Shown here: positions 50,454 to 60,552 of the stretch, piece after piece
Layout: each line of letters starts with the position of its first letter
Position numbering within the stretch: the first letter of the stretch is position 1
From: a gamma proteobacterium SCGC AAA168-P09
Lineage (GTDB): Bacteria; Pseudomonadota; Gammaproteobacteria; Magnimaribacterales; D2472
Length of the DNA stretch: 64,000 nucleotides
Reading direction: 5' to 3'
Assembly: GCA_000385055.1 (NCBI GenBank)
Contig: ARRL01000002.1
Location: forward strand, 26,242-90,241
The notes under the pieces: model-generated
Seen by the model: only the letters and a program-made list of their open reading frames with translations
Databases searched by the model: none
Told to the model about the DNA's origin: nothing
Position numbers and translations under genes: made by a program

Positions 50454-52411
50454 TATTTTACTCTCAAGCCTGGAGTAGCACCGGAATCTGGTGAGATGAG
50501 ATATATTCCTTCGTCATCACTAGATGCTAAAACCATACCCTCTGAAAGACCAAATTTCATCTGTCTTGGTGCCAAATTACTTACTAAAATTACCATTTTA
50601 CCTACAATGCTTTCGGGGTCGTAAGCTTTTTTAATACCTGCAAAGACATTTCTTTCGCCAAGATCGCCAACATCTAGAGTTAGTTGTAAAAGTTTATCAG
50701 CACCATCAACGTGAGAAGCGTTTTTAATTTTTGCAACTCTTAAATCAATATCAGCAAACTGATCAATATTTATATAATTTTCTTCTTCACTCATTGGTTT
50801 TTCCTCTGGGATTACAATAGGTTCAAGTCTTTTCAATAAAGGTTTGTACTTATTAATATTATTTTTTAAATATAATTCAATATCTTTAAATGATTGTTTT
50901 TCTTGATTTAAAAACTTAAAAGCTTCACTGGTTATATTTGGAATAATAGGGCTCAGGTAAATTGATAAAATATTAAAAACATTCAAGGCAGTTGTCGCGA
51001 TTTGAGCAGCTTCGTCGATATCTTTTTTCCATGGCGTATTGTCATTTATATATTTATTTGTTAAATCAGCAATATCCATTATTAATCTAACAGCCTTAGA
51101 GTAGTTTCTAGATTCAAAACATGCTTCTATAGCTTCTTTTTGATTAATTGCTTTTTCTATAAGCTCATTATCAAAAGTACCTGAAAGGGCGTTTGAATTC
51201 TTTTCTATAAATGAAGAACATCTGCTAGCTATATTTAAGTATTTACCAACTAAATCTGAATTTATTCTTTGAACATAATCTTCAAAATTTAAATCTATAT
51301 CTTCAACCTTGTCATTTAGTTTGGCTGCAAAGTAGTACCTTAATGTTTCAGGATCACAAAGCTCAGCAAATTCTTTTGCCAGTATTCCTGTGCCCTTAGA
51401 TTTAGACATTTTTTCACCATTAATGGTTAAAAAACCATGAACATATATTCCGTTTGGTAGTTTTAAATCGGACCCACTTAATAAAGCAGGCCAAAATAAA
51501 CCATGGAAATAAGAAATATCTTTTCCAATAAAGTGATAAATTTCATAATCTGAATCAGCAGACCATAAAGAGTTCATATCTTTATTATTTTTTGTAGCCC
51601 AATTATCTATAGATGCTATATAACCTATTGGAGCATCAAGCCATACATAAAAGTATTTATCCTCTTCTTCTGGAATTTTAAAGCCAAAATATGGAGCATC
51701 TCTTGATATATCCCATTGATGCAGGTCATCGTTGAGCCATTCACTGAGCTTATTGGTAATAGGTTTTTGAAGATCAGCTGAAGCCAAGAAATTCTTTAAA
51801 ACATCTAATTTTTTTGGCAGATCAAAAAATACGTGCTCACTTTCTTTGTTTATAGGTTTTGTACCTGATATCGCAGATACAGGATCTTTAAGTTCACCAA
51901 CATCATATGTGGCCCCACATTTAGTGCATCCATCGCCATATTGATCTGAAGCCCCGCATTTAGGACAGGTACCTTTTACAAACCTATCTGAAAGAAACAT
52001 AGATTCAGCTTCATCAAATAATTGATTGATAGTTTTTCTTGTAATTAAGTTATTTTTTTTAGCTTTTAAGTAAATTTTTTCAGAATATTTTTTATTCTCA
52101 TCTGAATGTGTTGTGTGATAATTTGTAAAATTAATATCATAAAGCTTATAGGTCTCTTCATGATCCTTTTGAACATCTTTAATTAAATCCTCTGGAGATA
52201 TGCATAATTCTTTAGCTTTTAGCATAACTGGGGTTCCGTGCGTATCATCAGCACAGAAAAACAAACACTCATTACCAGATTTGTTTTGAAACCTTGACCA
52301 TATATCAGTTTGAACTGCTTCCAAAATATGACCAAGATGAAGTGAAGCATTTGCATATGGCAAAGCTTGGGTCACTATAATTTTTCTTGTTTTATTTGTA
52401 GTTGAGCTCAT
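50453..52411 (-). CDS. metG: Methionyl-tRNA synthetase
   Basis: A 652-residue MetG. It shows [16 protein letters not shown] (HIGH-type motif), the zinc knuckle [28 protein letters not shown] (KMSKS) and a C-terminal tRNA-binding EMAP-like domain ([14 protein letters not shown], about 550-652). It charges tRNA-Met. It is divergent from the Mrp gene 35 bases away and heads the leftward cluster with FNR, the RnfB-like gene and rnt. Confidence 0.96.
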   Translation of the reverse strand: MSSTTNKTRKIIVTQALPYANASLHLGHILEAVQTDIWSRFQNKSGNECLFFCADDTHGTPVMLKAKELCISPEDLIKDVQKDHEETYKLYDINFTNYHTTHSDENKKYSEKIYLKAKKNNLITRKTINQLFDEAESMFLSDRFVKGTCPKCGASDQYGDGCTKCGATYDVGELKDPVSAISGTKPINKESEHVFFDLPKKLDVLKNFLASADLQKPITNKLSEWLNDDLHQWDISRDAPYFGFKIPEEEDKYFYVWLDAPIGYIASIDNWATKNNKDMNSLWSADSDYEIYHFIGKDISYFHGLFWPALLSGSDLKLPNGIYVHGFLTINGEKMSKSKGTGILAKEFAELCDPETLRYYFAAKLNDKVEDIDLNFEDYVQRINSDLVGKYLNIASRCSSFIEKNSNALSGTFDNELIEKAINQKEAIEACFESRNYSKAVRLIMDIADLTNKYINDNTPWKKDIDEAAQIATTALNVFNILSIYLSPIIPNITSEAFKFLNQEKQSFKDIELYLKNNINKYKPLLKRLEPIVIPEEKPMSEEENYINIDQFADIDLRVAKIKNASHVDGADKLLQLTLDVGDLGERNVFAGIKKAYDPESIVGKMVILVSNLAPRQMKFGLSEGMVLASSDDEGIYLISPDSGATPGLRVK

Positions 52412-52446
52412 ATATAACCTGTATTATATGTGAAAAAACAAACCAT

Positions 52447-53127
52447 ATGGCTATAAAGAAAATAATCGCTGTTGCTTCTGCAAAGGGAGGAGTTGGTAAG
52501 AGCTCCCTAACAGCTGCGATTGCAATTGAAAAAGCAAAAGGTTTTCAAGTGGGGGTTCTTGATGCAGATATCTATGGCCCAAATCAACATCTACTCTTCG
52601 GTATAGAAAATATCAAACCAGAAATTATTCAGATAGATGGCAAAAAATATTTTAAGCCAATAATTTCTCATAACGTAAAACTTAATTCAATGGGTTTTAT
52701 TCTTGATTCAGATAAAGCTGCTTTATGGAGAGGCCCAATGCTAAGTGGTGCTATTAAACAATTAATTCACTCAACGGATTGGGGTGACTTAGATTATTTA
52801 TTTATAGATATGCCTCCAGGAACAGGCGATGCTTATTTGACTATTAGCTCTGAAATCAAACCTGATAATTCCTTATTGATCACAACTCCAAATAAATTAG
52901 CAGTCCATGACTTAATCAAGTCTGTAGAGGTATTTAATAAATTAGATATAAATATATTAGGTTATGTAGAGAATAATATTTCAAATAAAAAAATATCATA
53001 TGACTTTAAGCTCATCGATGATCTAAATATTAAAAAATTGGCATCAATAGATTTTAATGAATCAATTTATGAATTTAATCCAAAAAAGATACACGATTCT
53101 ATTAAGGATTTAGCTTCCAATCTTTAA
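52447..53127 (+). CDS. Mrp/ApbC-like P-loop ATPase, short form without CxxC
   Basis: A 226-residue protein with the deviant Walker A SAKGGVGKSS, GVLDADIYGPNQHLLFGI, LDYLFIDMPPGTGDAYLTI and LITTPNKLAVHDLIKSVEVF, typical of Mrp/Nbp35 Fe-S carriers. It lacks the N-terminal MIP18 domain and the C-terminal CxxC that binds a bridging cluster: after GYVENN the sequence reads ISNKKISYDF. I chose ATG 52447 because the longer frame from 52402 reaches into the metG start. Fe-S carrying is therefore uncertain. Confidence 0.82.
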   Translation: MAIKKIIAVASAKGGVGKSSLTAAIAIEKAKGFQVGVLDADIYGPNQHLLFGIENIKPEIIQIDGKKYFKPIISHNVKLNSMGFILDSDKAALWRGPMLSGAIKQLIHSTDWGDLDYLFIDMPPGTGDAYLTISSEIKPDNSLLITTPNKLAVHDLIKSVEVFNKLDINILGYVENNISNKKISYDFKLIDDLNIKKLASIDFNESIYEFNPKKIHDSIKDLASNL

Positions 53128-53146
53128 TCACTAGTATAATTATTCT

Positions 53147-53845
53147 ATGTATCGTATTTTAATAGTCTCCTTTCTAAGCGTTTCCTTAATTTATGCTGAG
53201 GATATTAATGATCCCTTTGAAGACATTAATCGTATTACTTTTAAATTTAATGAATCTATAGATAATAATTTTTTAAAGCCTGTGGCTGTGACATATTCAA
53301 AAGCTCCCAAACCTTTTAAAAAGGGTATTTCTAATTTTTTTGACAACTTAGAAGAGATTGAAACTTCTGTTAACCAAATTCTTCAAGGTAAACCAAAGTT
53401 AGCTATTAATGATTTTTCAAGATTTATAATTAATAGCACCATTGGACTTGGTGGCTTTTTAGATGTTGCAACAAAAATAGGATTAACTCGACACGAGGAA
53501 GAGTTCGATCAAACGCTTGCTCTATGGGGTGTTCCGTCAGGTCCTTATATAATGTTACCTGGATTGGGTCCATCAACCTTGCGAGATACATTGGCTCGAC
53601 CTTTTTCATCTTTCTTATCGGTTACATTTCATATGACAGAGTCGGATGTAAATTTAGCACTTAAAGGAATGGACGCGCTAGAGACTAGAGAAAGACTATT
53701 AGAAATAGAGTCTTTGATATATGGTGATAGATATAACTTTGTTAGAGATTCATATGTTCAGTATATGAATTATGAAATTAATGATGGTGTTAATGTTGAG
53801 GATGAGTTTATAGACGATATGGATGATTTATTAATAGAACAATAA
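53147..53845 (+). CDS. mlaA: MlaA-family (VacJ) outer-membrane lipid transport protein
   Basis: A 232-residue precursor with a signal peptide (RILIVSFLSVSLIYA) and the MlaA core DPFEDINRITFKFNESIDNN, NDFSRFIINSTIGLGGFLDVA, EEFDQTLALWGVPSGPYIML and LPGLGPSTLRD. MlaA removes misplaced phospholipids from the outer leaflet. The signal peptide has no Cys, so it is not a lipoprotein, unlike the E. coli protein. No other mla gene is nearby. Confidence 0.88.
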   Translation: MYRILIVSFLSVSLIYAEDINDPFEDINRITFKFNESIDNNFLKPVAVTYSKAPKPFKKGISNFFDNLEEIETSVNQILQGKPKLAINDFSRFIINSTIGLGGFLDVATKIGLTRHEEEFDQTLALWGVPSGPYIMLPGLGPSTLRDTLARPFSSFLSVTFHMTESDVNLALKGMDALETRERLLEIESLIYGDRYNFVRDSYVQYMNYEINDGVNVEDEFIDDMDDLLIEQ

Positions 53846-54802
53846 ATCTTCTAATTCTTGTCTGTGAGGCCCAATTGATTCTTTTTTAATTACTTCTAAG
53901 ATTTTTATTCTAAAAGTTTTAGCATACTTATCACCTCTTGATAGCCCAAAAAGATGTTTCATCATTCTTGAGAGGTCATAGCCTTGATTAAGCTTTTCTT
54001 CTACATAATCTAAATATTGATTTAGTATTATTTTTTTAGATTTTTTGCACTCAGGTTCTCCATATATTTGACTATCTATGTCTTGAATTAAAAATGGATT
54101 TTCATATGCAGCTCTTCCAATCATAACTCCATCAACATGCTTTAAATGCTCATGGCAATCAGTGATAGTTTTTATACCACCATTAATAACTATATCTAGT
54201 TCAGGAAAGTCTTTTTTTAATTGATAAACATAATCATATTTCAATGGCGGTATATGTCTGTTTTGCCTTGGGCTCAAACCTTTTAAGATCCCATTTCTAG
54301 CATGAATAATGAAATGATTAATTCCAGAGTTTTTAACTATCTCGACAAAATTATATAAAAATTCATATTCTTCATGATCATCAATTCCAAGTCTGCATTT
54401 GATAGAAACTGGAATAGAAACATTCTCTTGCATTGCACTTAGACATTCGGCAACATGATTTGGTTCAAGCATTAAACATGCACCAAATCTTCCTTTTTGT
54501 ACACGATCAGACGGGCATCCGACATTAAGATTTATTTCATCATATCCATAATCTTCTGCAATTTTTGAAGATTCAACTAGATCATTAATGTCTGAACCGC
54601 CAAGCTGAACAGCTACGGGATGCTCTTCTTGATTAAATTCCAATTGATGAAAGCATTTGCCATATAAAATAGCTCCTGTTGTGACCATCTCAGTATAGAG
54701 AAACACTTTTTTTGAAATTAGTCTCAACAAATATCTGTCATGCATGTCGGTATACTGCATCATTGGAGCAATTGATGCCTTATGAGAATCCGAATAAGAC
54801 AT
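53831..54802 (-). CDS. dusA: tRNA-dihydrouridine synthase A
   Basis: A 323-residue Dus with IAPMMQYTDMHDRYLLRLIS, TEMVTTGAI, VAVQLGGSD, EINLNVGCPSDRVQKGRFGA (catalytic Cys), and VSIKCRLGIDD, then FIIHARNGILKGLSPRQNR, IVINGGI and MIGRAAYENPF. The DRVQKGxFGACLM motif and RxxRHIPPLKYDYVY are specific to DusA. It reduces U20/U20a in tRNA. It overlaps the mlaA end by 15 bases. Confidence 0.93.
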   Translation of the reverse strand: MSYSDSHKASIAPMMQYTDMHDRYLLRLISKKVFLYTEMVTTGAILYGKCFHQLEFNQEEHPVAVQLGGSDINDLVESSKIAEDYGYDEINLNVGCPSDRVQKGRFGACLMLEPNHVAECLSAMQENVSIPVSIKCRLGIDDHEEYEFLYNFVEIVKNSGINHFIIHARNGILKGLSPRQNRHIPPLKYDYVYQLKKDFPELDIVINGGIKTITDCHEHLKHVDGVMIGRAAYENPFLIQDIDSQIYGEPECKKSKKIILNQYLDYVEEKLNQGYDLSRMMKHLFGLSRGDKYAKTFRIKILEVIKKESIGPHRQELEDLLFY

Positions 54803-54804
54803 TA

Positions 54805-56316
54805 TTACAACAAATAGATAATAGAAAGAAACCCTACTATTGAAAGCACAATAGTGTAGGGTAGTGCCATCAGTACCATTCTCATATATGAAAGATTTAT
54901 TAGAGGTGCTAATGATGATGTCAATAAGAATAAAAATGCAGCCTGTCCATTGGGTGTGGCTATACTTGGTATATTAGTCCCTGTATTTATAGCAACAGCC
55001 AGAAGATCAAATTGCTCTCTAGTAATAACGCCACTATCAAGAGCAGTTTTAACTTCGTTTATGTATATTGTTGCTACAAAGACATTATCACTAATTGCAG
55101 AAAGAAAACCGTTTGCTACAAAAAATAGTGGTGGTTGGACTTCTAAAGATTGTGATAGTACATAGGTAATAACTGGTAAAAAAAGTTGTTGGTCGTTAAT
55201 CACGCTTACTATTGCAAAAAATACAGCTAAAAGTGCTGTAAAGGGAAGAGCTTCATGAAATGCTTCACCAAGATTATGTTCTTCGGTTATTCCCTTAAAA
55301 GCAGTAAGCAGAATTATCACAGCTAAACCAATTAGCCCAACTGCAGCTACATGAAATGCTAGTGCAAGAACAAGGAATAAAGCTACACACATTTCGATAA
55401 ATAATTCTGTTTTTTGCTCTAAAGTAGTATTTTCAGTTTCGTATTTATCAAAATCATTAAAAACATTTCTCACAGTTGCAGGTAATTGACTGCCAAAACC
55501 AGCAATTGAAAATTTTTCTATAAAATAGCATGTACATAAGCCAGCAACAAAAACAGGCATAGTCACGGGAGCCATCCTGATAAAAAATTCTATAAACTCC
55601 CATCCTGCAACCTTGGCTATTAATAAGTTTTGAGGTTCACCTACAATAGTACAAACTCCACCAAGAGCAGTACCAACTGCACCATGCATTACTAAATCTC
55701 TCAAGAATGCTTTAAATTTTTCTAAATCTTCTATGCTGACACTGCTTAAAGAAGAATTATCATTATAGTTATGAGATAAATCACTAAAATTTTTACCAGA
55801 TGAAACAGTATGATAAATCCTATAAAAACCAATGGTTACACCTATTAAAACCGCAGTCACTGTCAATGCATCAAGAAAAGCAGATAGAATGGCTGCTGAA
55901 AAACAAAACATTAATGAAAGGTTTATCTTTGAATTAACTTTGAGTAGCAATTTTGTAAATATTGCTAACATTAAGTTTTTCATGAAATAGATACCAGCTA
56001 CCATAAAAATTAACAGAAGAATTACTTCAAGATTATGCTCAATTTCATAATAAATTCCTTTAGTGGTTGTAAGACCAAGAACTATAGCCTGGATAGCAAG
56101 AAGGCCTCCTGGTTGAAGTGGGTAGCATTTAAGTGCTAAAGCTAAAGTAAATATGAATTCAAGTAATAGCATCCAACCAACAATAAAATTACCATTCAAG
56201 CCAAATGTATTAAAAAGTATTAAAGCTATTGGATTAATTAATAAGAAAGTTACAATAGTTTTCTTATACCAAATTGGTGAATTACCTAAAAACATTTTTT
56301 GTATTTCGCTGATCAT
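54805..56316 (-). CDS. nhaB: Na+/H+ antiporter NhaB
   Basis: A 503-residue polytopic protein, the usual NhaB length. It has [20 protein letters not shown] at the start, [23 protein letters not shown] with the NhaB signature around residue 220, and [22 protein letters not shown] late. It pumps sodium out in exchange for protons, useful to a marine bacterium. It is two bases upstream of dusA in a leftward pair. Confidence 0.93.
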   Translation of the reverse strand: MISEIQKMFLGNSPIWYKKTIVTFLLINPIALILFNTFGLNGNFIVGWMLLLEFIFTLALALKCYPLQPGGLLAIQAIVLGLTTTKGIYYEIEHNLEVILLLIFMVAGIYFMKNLMLAIFTKLLLKVNSKINLSLMFCFSAAILSAFLDALTVTAVLIGVTIGFYRIYHTVSSGKNFSDLSHNYNDNSSLSSVSIEDLEKFKAFLRDLVMHGAVGTALGGVCTIVGEPQNLLIAKVAGWEFIEFFIRMAPVTMPVFVAGLCTCYFIEKFSIAGFGSQLPATVRNVFNDFDKYETENTTLEQKTELFIEMCVALFLVLALAFHVAAVGLIGLAVIILLTAFKGITEEHNLGEAFHEALPFTALLAVFFAIVSVINDQQLFLPVITYVLSQSLEVQPPLFFVANGFLSAISDNVFVATIYINEVKTALDSGVITREQFDLLAVAINTGTNIPSIATPNGQAAFLFLLTSSLAPLINLSYMRMVLMALPYTIVLSIVGFLSIIYLL

Positions 56317-56340
56317 ATATAAATTTAATTAATAAGTTGT

Positions 56341-57156
56341 ATGCATTTTAAAAGATTTTTTAACATTAAACTCGATATTCCTAATCTATTCATTATTTTT
56401 AATAATAATAAAGTAATTTATGACTTGAATGATAAGACTTATCTTTTAAATTCCTCTTTTTTAAATTTTATTAATTATAACTTCAAAAAAATTGGTATCG
56501 CTGAAGATAATGGTATTAATATTTATGCTGTTGATGTTACTGATGAGTTATTTAATTTATCAGATCAAGGTTATCCATCTCTTGTTGAATATGATCTAAG
56601 ACATTTAATGTCAACCTTAAATGAAGCTGAAATGAATTTGGTTGGAAGGGCTAATCAATTATTGCATTGGCTAAAAAGTAATACCCATTGTGGTTATTGT
56701 GGCTCATTAAAGATTTTTCATGAAAAAGAAGAAGCTATGTTTTGTAAGTGTAATAACATCATGACTTATCCTACCATTTCACCATGCGTACTTGCTTTAA
56801 TAAAAAAAGATAATAAGATCCTGCTTGCAAGAAATGCACTTTTTCCTGAGGGCTTGTATAGTTCTTTAGCAGGGTTTATAGAGGTCTCTGAAACTGCAGA
56901 AGAAACGGTTAAAAGAGAAGTATATGAAGAAGTTGGTTTAAAAGTTAAAAATATTAAATATTTTGGAAGTCAGTCGTGGCCATTTCCAAGCCAGCTTATG
57001 CTTGCATACACTTGTGAATATGAATCAGGTGAAATTCAAGTTGACGGCCATGAAATCGTTGATGCTAAATGGTTCGATATAGATAATCTTCCAAATACAC
57101 CACCTAGCTCAACACTGTCAGGGCTACTAATTAACTCTTATATCTCGGATCATTAG
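56341..57156 (+). CDS. nudC: NAD+ (mRNA decapping) diphosphatase NudC
   Basis: A 271-residue Nudix enzyme. A zinc ribbon has HCGYCGS...CKCNN (about residues 117-138), followed by PTISPCVLALI, the Nudix box GFIEVSETAEETVKREVYEEVG (about 180-201) and SQSWPFPSQLMLAY, the SQPWPFPxS motif of NudC. It hydrolyses NADH and removes NAD caps from RNA. Its 3' end overlaps the convergent rne gene by 26 bases. Confidence 0.93.
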   Translation: MHFKRFFNIKLDIPNLFIIFNNNKVIYDLNDKTYLLNSSFLNFINYNFKKIGIAEDNGINIYAVDVTDELFNLSDQGYPSLVEYDLRHLMSTLNEAEMNLVGRANQLLHWLKSNTHCGYCGSLKIFHEKEEAMFCKCNNIMTYPTISPCVLALIKKDNKILLARNALFPEGLYSSLAGFIEVSETAEETVKREVYEEVGLKVKNIKYFGSQSWPFPSQLMLAYTCEYESGEIQVDGHEIVDAKWFDIDNLPNTPPSSTLSGLLINSYISDH

Positions 57157-59173
57157 CCGCTCTAGTTGGTATTTCTTTTTTTACTTTAGGCTCTTTTACA
57201 ATTTCTTTAATAGCAGGTTCTTTCTTAACAGGAGTATCTTTTGATTCTGATTTTACAGGAGCTTTTTTTGGTTCAATTTTTTTAATAGCTTCTTTTTTAG
57301 GTTCCTGATTTTTTATTTCAGGTTTAGGTGAAGAATTTATTTTTGCATTATCTTTAAGATCATTTTGTTTTGAATCAGATGCTTTCTTATTTTTCTGAAC
57401 AGGTTTTTTATTCTGAACAGGTTTTTTGTTCTGATTTATATTTTTTTGAGGCTTACCTCTATTCTGGTTTTGTTGCGTATTATTTTTAGGTTTTCTATTC
57501 CTATTGTGATTACTTTTTTTAGGTTTAGGTTCCGGCTTTTCCTCTTTATCTATACCAGCAATACTTTTAATCCAACCAACAAGGCCTTCCTTTTTCTTTT
57601 TAGGCATTTTTGGTGGCTTGATTCTATCAACCAAAGGCTTCACTGCTTTTGATTGATTTTTATCATCTCTCCAGCTTGTATCAGGTTCTGGACTGTTAGG
57701 TGTAAGATTATATGAATCAACATTTTTTATATCTGAAGATTTAATTCTAACAACTTTATAATATGGCCTAGACTTATAGGGATCTGCTATAACGAGGATT
57801 CTAATGTTATTAGTTTTTTCAATATTTATAATGTCATTTCTTTTTTCATTTAATAAGTAGCTGGCGACATCCGAGGGAACATAAACTTGGATCTCTCCGG
57901 TATTATCCTTTGCTGAATCTTCACCAATAATTCTTAAAATTGATTGACCAAGAGACCTTGGACCTCTAACAAGAACATGCTCAATATCATATGATTCATT
58001 TAAAGATGGTCTTAATCTTTGCCTAGAAACTTCTAATAGACCAAATTTAGAAATGCCAGAAACCTGTACTCTTGCTCTGTCAGAATATACAGCTTTTCTA
58101 AAAGCTGCTTCTACTTTTTCTTGATGGCCTGTATCAAGCATATCAATGAAATCAATAACTACTAACCCACCAACATCTCTTAATCTTAACTGTCTTGCAA
58201 CTTCTTTTGCAGCCTCTAAATTTGTTTTATAGGCCGTATCTTCAATATCCTTGCCTTTTGTAGATCTTGCAGAATTTACATCTACAGCCGTCATAGCCTC
58301 AGTAGGATCAATAACTATAGATCCACCTGAAGATAAAGATATCTCTCTCTGAAATGCTAATTCAATCTGGGATTCTATTTGATATCTATTAAATAATGGA
58401 ATTTCTTCTTGATACAGCATAACTTTATCAGAATGATCAGGTAGCACAGCATCTATAAACTCTTTTGCTTCGTTATAGGTATCTTTGTCATCAATAAGAA
58501 TTTCTTCTATATCATCTTTAAAATAATCTTTTACAACTCTGACAATCAACTTGTCATCCCTATAGATTAGGGCAGGGCTTTTTGCGTTAGGTATATGATT
58601 ATTAATTTCATCCCAAAGAGCTAATAAATAGGCTAAATCAAGACTAAGCTCCTCACTTGTCCTTCCTAGACCATTAGTTCTTACTATGGCACTCATATTT
58701 TCAGGAATATTTAAAGAATCTAGTGCTGCTTTAATTTGATCTCTTTCTTCCCCACTAATTCGTCTAGATATTCCACCAGACCTTGATGAGTTTGGGATTA
58801 GAACAATAAATCTACCCGCTAATCCTATTTGAGTTGTTAGAGCTGCTCCTTTAGTTCCTCTTTCTTCTTTAGTTACTTGAACAATTATCTCCTGGCCTTC
58901 TTCTAAGATGCACTCACTTTTACCATTTTTATTTTTTTTATAAAACTCACTAGAGAGATCTTTTAAAGGAAGAAATCCGTGTCTTTCAGATCCAAAATTT
59001 ACAAAAGCAGCATCAAGGCTTGATTCTATTCTTGAAACAGTAGCTTTAAAGATACTACCTTTTAATAGGACTTTATCAGGTGATTCTGTATCAAAATCAT
59101 ATAATTTTGCTCCATCAACTAAAGCAACGCGTAATTCATCTCCATAAGATGAGTTGATTAAAATTCTTTTCAT
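57131..59173 (-). CDS. rne: Ribonuclease E/G family endoribonuclease
   Basis: A 680-residue RNase E. It has the S1 domain (about 38-120, LKGSIFKATVSRIESSLDAA), GLAGRFIVLIPNSSRSGGIS, the DNase I-like catalytic residues in AVDVNSARSTKG and VVIDFIDMLD, and ARVQVSGISKFGLLEVSRQR. The tail from about 500 is low-complexity, Lys/Asn/Pro-rich, likely the RNA-binding and degradosome scaffold. The Zn-link CPRC is absent: the site reads HVLVRGPR near residue 397. The upstream 195 bases form a long leader. Confidence 0.93.
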   Translation of the reverse strand: MKRILINSSYGDELRVALVDGAKLYDFDTESPDKVLLKGSIFKATVSRIESSLDAAFVNFGSERHGFLPLKDLSSEFYKKNKNGKSECILEEGQEIIVQVTKEERGTKGAALTTQIGLAGRFIVLIPNSSRSGGISRRISGEERDQIKAALDSLNIPENMSAIVRTNGLGRTSEELSLDLAYLLALWDEINNHIPNAKSPALIYRDDKLIVRVVKDYFKDDIEEILIDDKDTYNEAKEFIDAVLPDHSDKVMLYQEEIPLFNRYQIESQIELAFQREISLSSGGSIVIDPTEAMTAVDVNSARSTKGKDIEDTAYKTNLEAAKEVARQLRLRDVGGLVVIDFIDMLDTGHQEKVEAAFRKAVYSDRARVQVSGISKFGLLEVSRQRLRPSLNESYDIEHVLVRGPRSLGQSILRIIGEDSAKDNTGEIQVYVPSDVASYLLNEKRNDIINIEKTNNIRILVIADPYKSRPYYKVVRIKSSDIKNVDSYNLTPNSPEPDTSWRDDKNQSKAVKPLVDRIKPPKMPKKKKEGLVGWIKSIAGIDKEEKPEPKPKKSNHNRNRKPKNNTQQNQNRGKPQKNINQNKKPVQNKKPVQKNKKASDSKQNDLKDNAKINSSPKPEIKNQEPKKEAIKKIEPKKAPVKSESKDTPVKKEPAIKEIVKEPKVKKEIPTRAANDPRYKS

Positions 59174-59263
59174 ATTATTCTCCCTAATTATAGGAAGATA
59201 ATGCAGCAGTGTGCTTTGATAAGCTTCTATCAGTAAGTCTTACTTTGTCTTGCTTGCCTGATT

Positions 59264-59279
59264 AACCCTATTTAGGGTT
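59264..59279. promoter_or_regulatory. 16-bp inverted repeat in the rne leader region
   Basis: AACCCTA (59264-59270) and TAGGGTT (59273-59279) form a perfect stem with a two-base loop about 90 bases upstream of the rne start. RNase E controls its own mRNA through 5' leader hairpins in E. coli; this hairpin or its surroundings may do the same. It could also be an operator for the divergent rluC. Confidence 0.35.
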
Positions 59280-59367
59280 GTATTTAAACTGTTGTATATA
59301 TCTTTCTTTTTACTAAAATTGACTACTTTATCTAGTCATTTAAACATATATCCTATAGATTTGTCCT

Positions 59368-60282
59368 ATGCCTGTCAAAATATTAGAAGTTAATGACGAT
59401 AATGATGGAAGAAGATTAGATAATTACTTGATATCTATCTATAAAAATATTCCAAAATCAAAAATTTATAACATCATAAGAAAGGGTGAGGTTAGAATTA
59501 ATTCTGGCAGAGTTAAACCCAATACTAAAATTAAAACCAATGATTTAATAAGAATCCCTCCTTATCTTAATAACAATGAGAAAAAAAATTACAAGCAATC
59601 AATAGATCAAAATTTAAAAAAAGTAATTCTAGATAGTGTTTTATATAACGATAATAATTTTATTATCATTAACAAGCCACACGGTATTGCTGTGCATGGC
59701 GGTACAAAAAATACCATTGGGGTTATTGATGTAGTAAGGCTAATTTATGGCGATTCAATTGATTTATGCCATCGTATAGATAAAGAAACATCTGGATGTC
59801 TTGTACTATCAAAAAATAAAAAATCAAATAAGTGGTTCAATAAATTGCTTTTGGAAAAAAAGATAAAAAAGAAATATATAGCAATTCTTAAGGGTCATCT
59901 AAAAACAAAAAAAGAAATTAATACTTTAATAAATAAATCTGAAACATCTTCTACAAAATCATTTATATCTGAGGGTGGAAAAGAATCTATCTCTATATTC
60001 AAGCCGAAACAAAAATTAAATTCATCATGTTTGGTTGAAATTGAGATTTTTACAGGAAGAACTCATCAAATTAGAGTTCAGAGCAATCACATAGGTCACC
60101 CGGTACTTAATGACAATATGTATGGTGATAGAAATTTTAATAAAGAGGTTTCACCCAAAGGCAGCAAAAGAATGGCTCTTCATTCTTCACAAATTGAATT
60201 CTTTGATATTGGTAATAATCTCATATCAATAAATGCAGAATTAGATAAATCATTTAAAAATCTTCTAGATACATTAAAGTAA
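59368..60282 (+). CDS. rluC: 23S rRNA pseudouridine synthase RluC
   Basis: A 304-residue enzyme: S4 domain (about 12-70, DNYLISIYKNIPKSKIYNII), then NFIIINKPHGIAVHGG, CHRIDKETSGCLVLSKN with the catalytic Asp, KKKYIAILKG, and TGRTHQIRVQSNHIGHPVLN. It modifies U955, U2504 and U2580 in E. coli. The rne-rluC divergent order with rpmF and fab genes downstream matches the gammaproteobacterial neighbourhood. Confidence 0.93.
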   Translation: MPVKILEVNDDNDGRRLDNYLISIYKNIPKSKIYNIIRKGEVRINSGRVKPNTKIKTNDLIRIPPYLNNNEKKNYKQSIDQNLKKVILDSVLYNDNNFIIINKPHGIAVHGGTKNTIGVIDVVRLIYGDSIDLCHRIDKETSGCLVLSKNKKSNKWFNKLLLEKKIKKKYIAILKGHLKTKKEINTLINKSETSSTKSFISEGGKESISIFKPKQKLNSSCLVEIEIFTGRTHQIRVQSNHIGHPVLNDNMYGDRNFNKEVSPKGSKRMALHSSQIEFFDIGNNLISINAELDKSFKNLLDTLK

Positions 60283-60339
60283 GTTTTTCTACCATTCATA
60301 GTATAATTTTGATAGGATACGTTTTTTTTAAGGGTAAGT

Positions 60340-60549
60340 ATGGCAGTTCAAAAAAGTAAAGTTACAAGATCTAGAAGAGGTCAAAGAAGATCTCATGATT
60401 CATTAAAAGTTTCGACATTATCCATCGATCCTGTTTCAGGTGAAAAACATGCTCGTCATCAGATGACAAAAGATGGTTTTTATAAAGGTAGACTTGTAAA
60501 AGATTTAAGAAAAGTTGAAAAAGAAGAGGCTGAAGATATAACAGCTTAA
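60340..60549 (+). CDS. rpmF: 50S ribosomal protein L32
   Basis: A 69-residue L32: [20 protein letters not shown], then the [27 protein letters not shown] part. It has an extra acidic C-terminal tail ([10 protein letters not shown]) compared with the usual 57 residues. The expected yceD partner upstream and plsX/fabH downstream are absent; fabD follows after three bases. The ribosome site is AAGGG. Confidence 0.93.
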   Translation: MAVQKSKVTRSRRGQRRSHDSLKVSTLSIDPVSGEKHARHQMTKDGFYKGRLVKDLRKVEKEEAEDITA

Positions 60550-60552
60550 CTT

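Noticed and set aside
52402..52446. Start of the Mrp-like gene at 52402
   Set aside because: It would overlap the divergent metG start; the first Mrp-family residues follow ATG 52447.
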